Shown in pieces: positions 9,046-17,496 of a stretch of DNA of 64,000 nt; positions within the stretch are counted from its first letter, which is position 1; each line of letters starts with the position of its first letter. The position numbers and the translations under genes are program-made. The notes under the pieces are model-generated. The model was not told the origin of the DNA and made no database searches. It worked only from the letters and a program-made list of their open reading frames with translations. Location: the NCBI RefSeq assembly GCF_017313105.1, contig NZ_JAFLND010000001.1, forward strand, positions 682,001 to 746,000, read 5' to 3'. The stretch comes from [Muricauda] lutisoli (nom. illeg.). GTDB taxonomy: Bacteria > Bacteroidota > Bacteroidia > Flavobacteriales > Flavobacteriaceae.

Positions 9046-9118
9046 CAATGTTAAACTTTCGGGATAAAAGTTTACGTATGCATCACATACTATTCTCCCG
9101 TTTATTCAATTAAACGAA

Positions 9119-10981
9119 ATGAAAAGAAATCATTTATGGTTGATTACCGCCCTATTGGCGGGTAAGGGGATTTTTGCGCAAAATGTACAGCAAGATTCAC
9201 TTAAAGTGCAACAACTGGACGAGGTTGTTGTAAGCGATTCAAAATTTGAATTGAAAAGAGAAAACTCCGGTAAAACGGTGATCAAGATCACCGCTGAGGA
9301 AATGCAACGCAACCAAGGCAGGACGGTTGCGGAAATCATTAACACCAAAAGTGGTATTGAGCTAGCTGGTAGCCGCGGCCGGGACGGGGCAGTGCTAGGG
9401 GTTTATGCCCGTGGTGGCCGTGGACGTCAGGTTTTGGTAATCATTGATGGTGTCCGTGTGTCGGACCCGTCTACATTTTCTGCGGAGTACGACCTTCGTT
9501 TACTGTCACCCAATACCATCGAGTCCATCGAGATCATTAAAGGGGCGGCCAGTACACTTTATGGCACCAATGCGGTTACGGCCGTGATCAACATCACTAC
9601 AAAAAAAAGCTCCAAAAAGAAGATTTCAGGGAATTTTGAAACCACTGTAGGGACCAATCAAACTGCCAATGACCAAAATTATAATCTTGGGAGCGTTCAA
9701 AATTCGGCAAACGTAAACGGTACTTTGGGCAAGTTCAATTATGGGGTTGATTTTTCCAATAGATATAAGAGTGGACTCTCGGCAGCGGTGACCACAGAGA
9801 ACGAAGAGGATGTTTTTTCGCACTTTAGCACCAATGTAAAGTTGGGCTATCAGTTTTCGGAAAACTTCGGAATTCAGGTCTATGGGAACCAGACCAAGTT
9901 CAAAAATGAATATGACGCTTCGAGGTCTGAAGCCCCCAATTTGGGTGTGAACGAACAGCAACGCGTTGGTTTGTCCTCAGAGTTGAGCTATGGCAAAGGC
10001 TCGGTGCACTTAAATGCGGCTTTTGCAGATTATGAGTCCGTGGCCAACGATACTTTTGGCGAGAGCATTACCAAGGGCAGCAATTGGGTCTTGGATATGT
10101 ATAACAAATATGTTTTTGGTGAGCAATTCCATACCATACTTGGTGTAAATTATATAAAGGACGAAGCCATTTTTGCAGATGAAGTGGACTTTACCATCGT
10201 GGATCCTTATGTCAATGTGGTTTATGTTTCGGATTTTGGGTTGAATTTGAATACGGGAGCCCGCTTGAACCATCATTCTGAATATGGAAATCATTTTGTA
10301 TACAATGTAAACCCGTCGTATGTTCTTGATACCGATAATGGGTATGTGAAGCTGATGGGGTCTTTTGCCACATCGTACATCACGCCTAATTTAACACAAC
10401 TTTTCGGCGCCTTTGGTGGCAACCCGGAGTTGGAACCTGAAGAAAATTCGACCCTTGAAGGTGGTGTGGAATTTAAACTGAACAATGCATTCCGAATAAG
10501 CGCAGTTTATTTTGATAGAAACGAGACCAATGCCATTGGGTACGATGCCAATTTTATGAGCATTAATGTAACGGACGAAATCGATGCCAATGGGGTAGAG
10601 GTGGAAGCTACGTGGTTGCCTTGGAGCAGTTTTAGCGTAAATGCCAACTATACCTATACGGAGCGAAAAGGGGACAATGCCATTCGTATTCCAAAGCATA
10701 AGGCCAATGTATCCTTATGGTATCAGCTTTTTGAGCGCACCAATGCATCATTGACATACGCGTACACTGGAGAACGTTTTGATACGGACTTTGCAACCTA
10801 TTCGGACATTGCTTTGGAGCCTTTTTCCTTATTGAACTTTTCCATTAGGCACGAATTGGTTCCGAGCAAACTGAATGTGTTCTTTAACGCGGACAATCTG
10901 TTGAATAAAGATTATAGGGAGTTACTTGGCTTCACGACCCGGGGAAGAAACTTTAGAGTGGGTCTCAACCTGAGCCTTTAA
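9119..10981 (+). CDS. btuB: TonB-dependent outer-membrane receptor, cobalamin type (BtuB-like)
   Basis: Outer-membrane receptor for energy-dependent uptake of cobalamin or another corrinoid. The 620-residue protein, about the length of BtuB, has a signal peptide ending near residue 20 (GIFAQ), a TonB-box-like DEVVVSDSKF stretch, a plug domain with GRQVLVIIDGVRVSDP and SIEIIKGAASTLYGTNA, and a beta-barrel ending with the C-terminal aromatic-type strand (NFRVGLNLSL). The cobalamin riboswitch directly upstream makes the B12 assignment stronger than homology alone would. A bidirectional terminator follows at 10982. Confidence 0.92.
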   Translation: MKRNHLWLITALLAGKGIFAQNVQQDSLKVQQLDEVVVSDSKFELKRENSGKTVIKITAEEMQRNQGRTVAEIINTKSGIELAGSRGRDGAVLGVYARGGRGRQVLVIIDGVRVSDPSTFSAEYDLRLLSPNTIESIEIIKGAASTLYGTNAVTAVINITTKKSSKKKISGNFETTVGTNQTANDQNYNLGSVQNSANVNGTLGKFNYGVDFSNRYKSGLSAAVTTENEEDVFSHFSTNVKLGYQFSENFGIQVYGNQTKFKNEYDASRSEAPNLGVNEQQRVGLSSELSYGKGSVHLNAAFADYESVANDTFGESITKGSNWVLDMYNKYVFGEQFHTILGVNYIKDEAIFADEVDFTIVDPYVNVVYVSDFGLNLNTGARLNHHSEYGNHFVYNVNPSYVLDTDNGYVKLMGSFATSYITPNLTQLFGAFGGNPELEPEENSTLEGGVEFKLNNAFRISAVYFDRNETNAIGYDANFMSINVTDEIDANGVEVEATWLPWSSFSVNANYTYTERKGDNAIRIPKHKANVSLWYQLFERTNASLTYAYTGERFDTDFATYSDIALEPFSLLNFSIRHELVPSKLNVFFNADNLLNKDYRELLGFTTRGRNFRVGLNLSL

Positions 10982-11018
10982 AAAAAAGAAAAGCGGCCGA
11001 TTGGCCGCTTTTCTTTTT
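10982..11018. terminator. Bidirectional intrinsic terminator
   Basis: A near-perfect inverted repeat, AAAAGAAAAGCGGCC / GGCCGCTTTTCTTTTTT with the loop GATT, lies between the convergent btuB-like gene and the S41 peptidase gene. It has A-rich and T-rich flanks on both sides, so it can end transcripts from either direction. Confidence 0.9.
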
Positions 11019-12490
11019 TATTTGTTCAATTGCAATGGTTTTTCCAAATACATATTGTCCTTTAAACGAGTTTCCAGTCTGGAAGATGTAAAAGTCTCAG
11101 CAGGCATTTCAACGGTAAAGTCAAATTTACCGGATATTCCTGTAATTTCTTGAAGGGCGCGTGCCAAAAGAGGTTCGTTTACGTCACCCAATACACCAAG
11201 GTTGGTCAAATCCTCCCCAAGCTCAATATCAGGGATTAATCCGCTAGTGTAGTCATAAAAACCAATAGAGTTCTCATTTCTACCGACTAGGGGTTGTAAT
11301 CCCCAAGAGTTTCCAGCGTTGATATCGCCCTCACGACTACTATTATATATATAGGAGTTGTTAGGATCATCTACCAAAGTAATGGAAAACTCGTTTTTCC
11401 CTCTGGTGGTTTCACCAATATGGATAACATCAATGTAGGGGTCAAGTCCGTTCATGACCAATTCACTGGCCGAGGCGGAATCACCTGTGGCTATCACAAA
11501 AACCCTACTCAAGTTAAGTGTGTTTATAGGGCTGGTCCCTGTAGTATTGGCAAAATAGTCGGTCAGGTAATCATCACTTAATTGCTCTTGTATCTTATCG
11601 TTCCAACGTTGTTTAATATAAACTTCATTGGTATTGGTACCATAGATCATACTGGCCAAGAGTCGCGATGTATTTACAGAACCTCCAGGATTGTAACGCA
11701 TATCCAAAATAAGTTCGGTTGCACCTTGAGTTTTAAAATCCGCAAAGGCAGCGTTTAAATCCTCATTAAAGCTGCTTAAAAACCTATTGTACATCAAGTA
11801 AGCGACCTTTGTGCCGTTAACATCCAAAGTTTCGGCAATCAAAATAGGATCTTCCACTTGATTTTCTATTTTATTTAGGACCACCTCTTTATCACTGTCA
11901 GAAATGGTATTGTTCGTCACAGTGGCCATTCCAAGAGTATATGAACTATTATCCCCAAAAAGCAGATTGATATAATTGTTCACGGTGAGTTGAACGCCAT
12001 TAACCCGTGTAAAGAACTCCCCTCTTTGAATATCCTTGGTGGAAGCATCGGAGTCTGGCCATATATATTGAACAAATCCAAATACATTATCGGTATCGCC
12101 GATTCGTCCCAATCCAAATTCCAGACCATTACTTTGGGATACCCCGGATAGGTTACTTACCAGCTCCGAATAATCTTCGTTGGCGAAACTAAATCGGTCT
12201 TCACCAAATAAAAGTGTATCATAAAAGAAACTTTCAGGGTCTTCATAAGATTCAAGGAACTCGGTATACTCGGTATTTGTGGAAAATCTGTCGTCAGCTA
12301 GATCATTTACATTGGCCTGCCAAAAATACCAGAGGTTCATGGCCTGCCACATAAAATTTTGCGACGTAATATCTACCGTCTCAGTTTCTGGTTCTGGAGT
12401 GCTGTTGGGGTTTGTAATTTGATTATCATCATTGCTACAAGCAACAATAAAAAAGGCAACTCCTATAAATAGGAAGAAATATTTTTTCAT
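11018..12490 (-). CDS. S41-family (C-terminal processing) peptidase, lipoprotein
   Basis: Serine protease of the Tsp/CtpA clan, probably anchored to a membrane as a lipoprotein. I chose the ATG at 12490 (490 residues): it gives a clean lipoprotein signal MKKYFFLFIGVAFFIVAC with Cys18. A longer open frame runs to 12712, but its extra 74 residues do not look like protein and overlap the divergent sigma gene. A PDZ-like region is followed by the S41 core: LDMRYNPGGSVNTSR, and GDSASASE at 336-343, with a downstream Lys in TTRGKNEFS (K365). The 25-residue spacing S340-K365 matches the Ser/Lys dyad of Tsp. Substrate unknown. Confidence 0.9.
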   Translation of the reverse strand: MKKYFFLFIGVAFFIVACSNDDNQITNPNSTPEPETETVDITSQNFMWQAMNLWYFWQANVNDLADDRFSTNTEYTEFLESYEDPESFFYDTLLFGEDRFSFANEDYSELVSNLSGVSQSNGLEFGLGRIGDTDNVFGFVQYIWPDSDASTKDIQRGEFFTRVNGVQLTVNNYINLLFGDNSSYTLGMATVTNNTISDSDKEVVLNKIENQVEDPILIAETLDVNGTKVAYLMYNRFLSSFNEDLNAAFADFKTQGATELILDMRYNPGGSVNTSRLLASMIYGTNTNEVYIKQRWNDKIQEQLSDDYLTDYFANTTGTSPINTLNLSRVFVIATGDSASASELVMNGLDPYIDVIHIGETTRGKNEFSITLVDDPNNSYIYNSSREGDINAGNSWGLQPLVGRNENSIGFYDYTSGLIPDIELGEDLTNLGVLGDVNEPLLARALQEITGISGKFDFTVEMPAETFTSSRLETRLKDNMYLEKPLQLNK

Positions 12491-12628
12491 AGCTTCATTT
12501 TTTTTGAATTTACTCAAATTTTGTTCCAAATATATATAAGGTGTAGGCTGAATTGAGTAAATGAGCATGGGAGCCCATGCAAATTTTCCTTGCAAAATAG
12601 GTTTATATGGGGAAATTGCAAATTTTTT

Positions 12629-12653
12629 GTAACAAAATTCGATATGTATCGTC
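12629..12653 (+). promoter_or_regulatory. Candidate ECF-type promoter upstream of the sigma factor gene
   Basis: GTAAC at 12629-12633 is separated by 16 bases from CGTC at 12650-12653, resembling the -35/-10 pair recognised by many group IV (ECF) sigma factors. It lies about 50 bp upstream of an ECF sigma gene, so autoregulation is plausible. The -35 side is embedded in TTGTAACAAAA (12627-12637), which recurs at 14223-14233 upstream of the second DUF4252 gene. This is pattern recognition only. Confidence 0.4.
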
Positions 12654-12703
12654 GTGATAGTGTAGGTCGATAAGAAAGACACAAAAACAACTAAGACAAC
12701 CAA

Positions 12704-13213
12704 ATGAAACAAACAGAATTTTTAAATGTGGTTTTACCCTTTCAGGATAAGCTATATAGGTTGGCAAAACGCCTGTTGGTCTCTCGAGAGGAAGCAGAAG
12801 ACGCCACCCAAGAAATTTTGTTGAAGCTATGGTCAAAGAACGAGTCCATGGAGAAGTATAAAAACTTAGAAGCTTTTGCCATGACCATGACCAAAAACTT
12901 TTGTTTGGACCGTTTAAAGTCCAAGCAAGCAGGAAACTTAAAATTGGTTCACAGTAATTACACCGATGGAAACTCCTCCTTACAAAAACAACTGGAGGCC
13001 GAAGACAGTGTAAGTTGGATGGAACGAATTATGGAAGACCTGCCAGAACAACAAAAAATGATATTGCAACTACGGGATGTAGAGCAATATGAGTTCGACG
13101 AGATATGCGAGCTCATGGACATGAAACCCACAGCAGTGCGTGTAGCATTGTCGAGGGCGAGAAAAACAGTGAGAGAGGAATTAATTAAAAAACATAACTA
13201 TGGAATTGGGTAA
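12704..13213 (+). CDS. RNA polymerase ECF sigma factor
   Basis: Group IV sigma factor that redirects RNA polymerase to a specific regulon. The 169-residue protein has the two expected domains. Region 2 spans about residues 8-75 with the SREEAEDATQEILLKLW and FAMTMTKNFCLDRLK segments. Region 4 spans about 105-160 with LPEQQKMILQLRDVEQYEFDEI and the helix-turn-helix MKPTAVRVALSRARKTVRE. The 3' end overlaps the next gene by 14 bp, a typical sigma/anti-sigma arrangement, and the two DUF4252 genes downstream may be targets or partners. The signal it responds to is unknown. Confidence 0.93.
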   Translation: MKQTEFLNVVLPFQDKLYRLAKRLLVSREEAEDATQEILLKLWSKNESMEKYKNLEAFAMTMTKNFCLDRLKSKQAGNLKLVHSNYTDGNSSLQKQLEAEDSVSWMERIMEDLPEQQKMILQLRDVEQYEFDEICELMDMKPTAVRVALSRARKTVREELIKKHNYGIG

Positions 13214-13634
13214 CATAGAAAAAATATTGGAGAAGTATTTCGAGGCCACTGCCACAGTGGACGAAGAAAGGACACTTAGGGCATATTTTTCGCAAGATGA
13301 GGTTGCACCTCACTTGGAACAGTACAAGCCCATGTTCAACTACTTTTCCATGGCCAAGGAAGAAAAGTACACCAAGCAGGTACCATTAAAACCTAGAGTA
13401 AACTATTACAAGTGGCTATCCGTTGCAGCGGCAGTAGTTCTCACCTTTGGCATTTATTTTGGTAATCAGTACCAAGAAACAAAGCGTTTGGAACAAGAAA
13501 AGGCGGAGTACGCCTACGAGGAAACCGTAAAAGCTTTTGAGTTGTTAGCGGAAAATTTTAACCGTGGCACAGAAAAAGTGGCTTACCTCAACGAGTTCGA
13601 AGAAGCAAAACAAAAAATTTACAATAACAATTAA
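13200..13634 (+). CDS. Putative anti-sigma factor, single-pass membrane protein
   Basis: Probably holds the ECF sigma at the membrane until a signal arrives; this is inferred from position. The 144-residue protein has a soluble N-terminus (MELGNIEKILEKYFEATATVDEE, reminiscent of the zinc-less anti-sigma helices seen next to Bacteroidota ECF genes), one transmembrane segment at about residues 73-90 (WLSVAAAVVLTFGIYFG) and a short helical C-terminal part outside. There is no HxxxCxxC zinc motif. It overlaps the sigma gene by 14 bp. Confidence 0.72.
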   Translation: MELGNIEKILEKYFEATATVDEERTLRAYFSQDEVAPHLEQYKPMFNYFSMAKEEKYTKQVPLKPRVNYYKWLSVAAAVVLTFGIYFGNQYQETKRLEQEKAEYAYEETVKAFELLAENFNRGTEKVAYLNEFEEAKQKIYNNN

Positions 13635-13647
13635 AAAACGAAACAAA

Positions 13648-14187
13648 ATGAAAAAGTATATTTTAATCGCAGTAATGGCATTATTGCCTTTGGCAGGGTT
13701 CTCACAATCCCTTTTTGACAAGTTTGAAGATTTGGATGATGTAACATCCGTAGTGGTGAACAAAAGCATGTTCAATCTTTTGGCAAAAATCGATGTAGAG
13801 GTCGATGACCCTGAAGCACAGGATTTTATTGATATTACCAGCAGTCTTAAGAGTTTGAAGGTGTTCACAACCGAAAACAAGCAAATAGGAGAGGACATGA
13901 AGTCTTCTGTGGACAGCTACTTAAGATCTTCTAAAATGGAAGAGTTGATGAGGGTTAAGGACAAAGACGCCAATGTTAAATTCTATATTAAAGAAGGACG
14001 GGATGCAGACCATGTGAGCGAACTGTTGATGTTCGTAACAGGAATGAAGAACGTGGAGGCCGATGGCAGAAAGTTCGAAACCGTGATCTTATCCCTTACA
14101 GGTGATATAGATTTGAACAAGATCAGTTCGTTGACCAAGAAAATGAACTTGCCGGAAGAGCTTAACGAAGCAAGTAAGAATAACTAA
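13648..14187 (+). CDS. DUF4252 family exported protein
   Basis: Function unknown; DUF4252 proteins occur in Bacteroidota, often beside ECF sigma genes. The ATG at 13648 gives a signal peptide MKKYILIAVMALLPLAGFSQ with cleavage near residue 20 and a mature protein of about 160 residues. A longer open frame starting at 13564 overlaps the preceding gene and is not credible. Motifs include SVVVNKSMFNLLAKI and LSLTGDIDLNKISSL. It follows the anti-sigma-like gene by 13 bp and is presumably in the same operon. Confidence 0.85.
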   Translation: MKKYILIAVMALLPLAGFSQSLFDKFEDLDDVTSVVVNKSMFNLLAKIDVEVDDPEAQDFIDITSSLKSLKVFTTENKQIGEDMKSSVDSYLRSSKMEELMRVKDKDANVKFYIKEGRDADHVSELLMFVTGMKNVEADGRKFETVILSLTGDIDLNKISSLTKKMNLPEELNEASKNN

Positions 14188-14302
14188 ATCAGGAATATCG
14201 GTTGGCAATAATCGGTTGGGAATTGTAACAAAACACAAAAAACTCCAACTAATTATTGTCAACTGATAATCAATTGATAGAATCAATCAAAAACAAAACA
14301 AG

Positions 14303-14842
14303 ATGAAACATATTATTAAAACCATGTTGGTGGCCGGAGCAATACTTCTGGCTTCATGCGCTTCGCAGCCCAGTCTGCAAGAGTATTATGTGGACAATTC
14401 GGAAAACCCGAACTTTTTGTCTATCGATGTTCCCGCCAGTATTCTAAAACTAAATGAGGAGGATTTGAATCCAACTCAAATAGAAGCCATAGAATCCCTA
14501 CGTAAATTTAATTTATTGGCCTTTAGGAAGAATGCGGACAATGAAGCTGAATATGAAATTGAAAAGAAAAAGGTACGCGAGATTTTAAAAAATGATGACT
14601 TTGTGGAGTTAATGAAAATCAACTCGCAATACGGTAAAGGTGTTATCAAATATTTAGGCGATGAGGATGCCATTGATGAGGTCATTATTTATGGGGATAG
14701 CAAGGACAAAGGTTTTGCCTTGGTACGTGTACTCGGTAAGGATATGAACCCGGCACACATTGTACAGTTAATGCAGGCCATTCAAAAATCCGATTATAAA
14801 GGTGAAGGCCTTGGCGAAATCGGAGACTTCTTAAAAGGCTAA
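14303..14842 (+). CDS. DUF4252 family lipoprotein
   Basis: Second member of the same unknown family, 179 residues. The signal MKHIIKTMLVAGAILLASC makes it a lipoprotein (Cys19), unlike its neighbour, which lacks a lipobox. The C-terminal part is similar in pattern to the first copy (VIKYLGDEDAIDEVIIYGDSK). It lies 115 bp downstream of the first copy, and the spacer contains TTGTAACAAAA (14223-14233), the same 11 bases found in front of the sigma gene. A strong terminator follows. A paralogue pair, one soluble and one lipid-anchored, suggests envelope partners, but no role is known. Confidence 0.85.
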   Translation: MKHIIKTMLVAGAILLASCASQPSLQEYYVDNSENPNFLSIDVPASILKLNEEDLNPTQIEAIESLRKFNLLAFRKNADNEAEYEIEKKKVREILKNDDFVELMKINSQYGKGVIKYLGDEDAIDEVIIYGDSKDKGFALVRVLGKDMNPAHIVQLMQAIQKSDYKGEGLGEIGDFLKG

Positions 14843-14865
14843 GACCAAACATTATATATTTAGGA

Positions 14866-14892
14866 GAGGGCGACATTGGTCGCCCTTTTTTT
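14866..14892 (+). terminator. Intrinsic terminator after the sigma/DUF4252 group
   Basis: Stem GGGCGAC (14868-14874) with GTCGCCC (14879-14885), loop ATTG, followed by seven T residues. It closes the transcript carrying the second DUF4252 gene. Confidence 0.9.
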
Positions 14893-14969
14893 AGTTGTGG
14901 CAGATATAAAGTGACCTAGTTTAGTATCTTAGTGTCTCACTATAAGAACACTAACAAAACCTAGGTATC

Positions 14970-15785
14970 ATGGAAAAAGCACAAGAATGGTTTGATTACG
15001 GGATTGAACTGGCCAAAGAATTCGGTCCTAAATTAATTACGGCCCTTATCATCTACATTGTAGGTATGTGGGTGGTAAAAAAGATTATTGGAGGAACCCG
15101 AAAGGTAATGTCGAAAAGCAAGTACGACGAATCCCTGCAAAAGTTTTTACTCAACCTTTTTTCTTGGGCGTTAAAAGTATTCTTGATCATTATTGTAATC
15201 TCCCGATTGGGTGTGGATGTTACCACCTTTGCTGCCGTTATCGCAGCAGCAGGTCTTGCGGTGGGCTTGGCCTTACAAGGTTCACTGTCGAATTTTGCAG
15301 GAGGTGTATTGATCATGATTTTCAAACCTTATAAAATTGGGGACCTGGTTGAAGCACAAGGCATTTTGGGAAAAGTAAAGGGAATCGAAATATTTACCAC
15401 AAAGCTGGTAACTCCGCAGAACAAGCTAGCCATTATTCCAAATGGTGCCATGGCCAACGGTAACATAATCAATTACACAGCTGAGGGGAAAATGCGTGTG
15501 GATACTGTAATAGGGGTTGGGTATAATGAAGATATCAAAAAAACCAAAGAAGTATTATTAAAGGTGTTGACCTCTAATGAAAAAGTACTTAAAGATCCTG
15601 CACCATCTGTAAACGTATTGGAATTGGCCGATAGCTCTGTGAATTTTGCAGTAAGGCCTTTTTGTAAACCAGAAGATTATTGGGATGTGTATTTCGCGAC
15701 CCATGAAAATTGCAAAATCGCTCTGGACGAAGCCGGAATCGAAATTCCATACCCCCATCAGGTGGAGATTCATAAACAAGGATAA
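14970..15785 (+). CDS. Small-conductance mechanosensitive channel (MscS family)
   Basis: Releases solutes during hypo-osmotic shock through the inner membrane. The 271-residue protein has the MscS size and order: three N-terminal membrane segments (about residues 17-38, 58-80 and 87-115), with the Gly/Ala-rich pore helix TFAAVIAAAGLAVGLALQGS in the third, then the beta domain (FKPYKIGDLVEAQGILGKV, IPNGAMANGNIINYT) and an alpha/beta C-terminal domain. It stands alone. The 96-bp repeat copy A, with a terminator-like hairpin, begins 123 bp downstream. Confidence 0.94.
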   Translation: MEKAQEWFDYGIELAKEFGPKLITALIIYIVGMWVVKKIIGGTRKVMSKSKYDESLQKFLLNLFSWALKVFLIIIVISRLGVDVTTFAAVIAAAGLAVGLALQGSLSNFAGGVLIMIFKPYKIGDLVEAQGILGKVKGIEIFTTKLVTPQNKLAIIPNGAMANGNIINYTAEGKMRVDTVIGVGYNEDIKKTKEVLLKVLTSNEKVLKDPAPSVNVLELADSSVNFAVRPFCKPEDYWDVYFATHENCKIALDEAGIEIPYPHQVEIHKQG

Positions 15786-16281
15786 CTGTAAAGTTGGATT
15801 CTTGGATATCCCGATTATTGGATTGTTGGCTTGATTGATTGTTAAGTTCTCAGGTCAACGGTAAAAGGGTTGGATAGGGATCGCAATGAGCATTGTGAAC
15901 CGGTTCCTTTGTCACATCGAGCGCAGTCGAGATTTCTTAACTGGTTCTTGACTGCGGTAAATCAGTCTATAATCGAACCCCGGTGTAATTCGCTGGGGTT
16001 ATTTTGTGGATGTATATCATGATAATTGTTCGTTTTTTCATCATAACAATAAAAATACTACATTTAAACATCCAAAGCCTTAATAGATTTCCATTCGGAT
16101 TCTAATCGTAAGGCTTATCATTTTCTAGCCTGCTCCGGCAGATAACCTCCTTGAAAAATTTCAATCTCACTAATCAACCTTGTTAGGCAAGGGCTTTTTG
16201 CACATGTCTATTAAGGAAATAATTGTGTATAGCTAAAAAGGCACAACTAATTCCAAATCAATAAACTTTAATCTATTTATC
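15786..16281. other. Intergenic region holding repeat copy A and minor hairpins
   Basis: No gene of credible length is visible. The stretch holds repeat copy A (15909-16004), an inverted repeat AAGCCTTA/TAAGGCTT (16075-16082 and 16109-16116, 26-base loop), and a small stem CCTTG/CAAGG followed by GCTTTTT at about 16178-16198 that could act as a weak plus-strand terminator. Its last ~30 bases resemble the spacers in front of the genes at 16926 and 17570, so the tandem duplication includes leader DNA. Confidence 0.7.
15909..16004 (+). repeat. 96-bp direct repeat, copy A (left boundary of island; relic of purB 3' end)
   Basis: Identical to 20790-20885 at 93 of 96 positions by direct comparison; the differences are T/G, T/A and G/A. 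It contains a REP-like palindromic part (CACATCGAGCGCAGTCGAGA), an internal segment, and CCCCGGTG-TAATT-CGCTGGGG followed by TTATTTT, which can fold as a terminator. Read on the minus strand, the right end encodes ITPANYTGV, the C-terminus of PurB. Here the purB TGA stop is CGA, so the frame reads on through R-L to TAG. This copy is therefore a fragment of the purB tail without the gene. Confidence 0.93.
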
Positions 16282-16851
16282 ATGAAAAATCTATGCTTAA
16301 TCCTTCAACACTTTCCAATGAACCACCACCATTTACCCTTCATCGTGTTAAGCCTGTTCTTGTTAACTTTTATATCCTGCAGCAACGACGACAAACCCGA
16401 AAACCCCGTGGATGCCCTCCCGCCCATAACCCAGACCGGGGAGAATACCTTTGCCTGCCTGATCAATGGGAAACCGTTTTTTTCCAGTAGGGATAGGCGC
16501 GCTTTTTACACTTATGCTGACGGTGCTTATACCCTAAGTATAAGTGGATCAAGGTATGATGACATAGGTTTAAGATCAATACACCTATCGGGGTTGGATA
16601 TTGTTAATGGAGTTACTGAGGGACTTCATCCATTAAAGGCTCGAATGAGTGGGGGTTATAGTGCAGAATATTTAATTGGTGGAGGTATAACTCTTGATAC
16701 TGGAACCACTGATGATGCTCCAGGGCTTTTGACCATCACACGTTTTGATCTACAAGAATTTATTGTATCCGGCACCTTTGAGTTTTCGGTCAAGGACAAG
16801 GAGGGCAACACCCTGAACTTTACCGATGGCCGTTTCGACCTAAAATTTTGA
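16282..16851 (+). CDS. Lipoprotein of unknown function, tandem copy 1
   Basis: Probably an outer-membrane or periplasmic lipoprotein. Two starts are possible: ATG 16282 (189 residues) or ATG 16318, which gives the cleaner signal MNHHHLPFIVLSLFLLTFISC. I keep 16282 because the bases in front of it (CTTTAATCTATTTATC) are shared with the genes at 16926 and 17570. After the acidic SNDDKPENP linker comes ENTFACLINGKPF, a pattern seen in small Bacteroidota lipoproteins with a beta-sandwich (DUF6252-like; I am not certain). The mature part is about 155 residues. A near-copy follows at 16926, and a secreted hydrolase lies after that. Confidence 0.82.
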   Translation: MKNLCLILQHFPMNHHHLPFIVLSLFLLTFISCSNDDKPENPVDALPPITQTGENTFACLINGKPFFSSRDRRAFYTYADGAYTLSISGSRYDDIGLRSIHLSGLDIVNGVTEGLHPLKARMSGGYSAEYLIGGGITLDTGTTDDAPGLLTITRFDLQEFIVSGTFEFSVKDKEGNTLNFTDGRFDLKF

Positions 16852-16925
16852 ATAACTCAACATTCAACATTTAAAATTTACCAAGTCAGCATACCCCAAA
16901 TTCATAAACTATAAATCTATTTATC

Positions 16926-17496
16926 ATGAAAAATCTATGCTTAATCCTTCAACACTTTCCAATGAACCACCACCATTTACCCTTCATCGTGTTAAGCCTG
17001 TTCCTGTTAACTTTTATATCCTGCAGCAACGATGACAAGCCCGAAAACCCCGTGGATGCCCTCCCGCCCATAACCCAGACCGGGGAGAATACCTTTGCCT
17101 GCCTGATCAATGGAAAACCGTTTTTCTCTAGTTCCGGAAGGAGAGCCTCCTATTCTCCTGCAGATGGTGCTTATACCCTCAGTATAAGTGGGTGGAGAAA
17201 TGATGATATCGGACTTAGGTCAATACTTTTATCATGTTTGGATATTAAAGGGGGGGGTTAAAGAAGGAGCTTTTCCTCTCACTACTCGCATAAGTGGAGG
17301 TTATAGTGCTAAATATCTGATTGGAGGTAGTCGCTTACTTGATGCCAGAACTTCGGATGAAACCCCTGGTCTTTTGACCATCACCCGTTTTGATCTACAA
17401 GAATTTATTGTATCCGGCACCTTTGAGTTTGCTGTCAAGGACAAGGAGGGCAACACCCTGAACTTTACCGAAGGCCGTTTCGACCTAAAATTTTGA
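16926..17496 (+). pseudogene. Lipoprotein, tandem copy 2, frameshifted at a G8 tract
   Basis: Paralogue of the gene at 16282. The first 70 or so residues, including the lipoprotein signal, are identical. The frame then ends at a TAA at 17259-17261 just after a run of eight G (17250-17257). With seven G the frame would continue (LDIKGGVKEGAFPL, aligned with LDIVNGVTEGLHPL of copy 1) and run to the natural end DGRFDLKF-like EGRFDLKF at 17496. So this is a single +1 slip in an otherwise intact 189-residue gene. It may be a decayed copy, a phase-variable gene switched off, or a sequencing error in a homopolymer. Confidence 0.85.

Noticed and set aside
11018..12712. 564-residue version of the S41 peptidase
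   Set aside because: The extra 74 residues overlap the divergent sigma gene and are not protein-like; ATG 12490 gives a proper lipoprotein signal.
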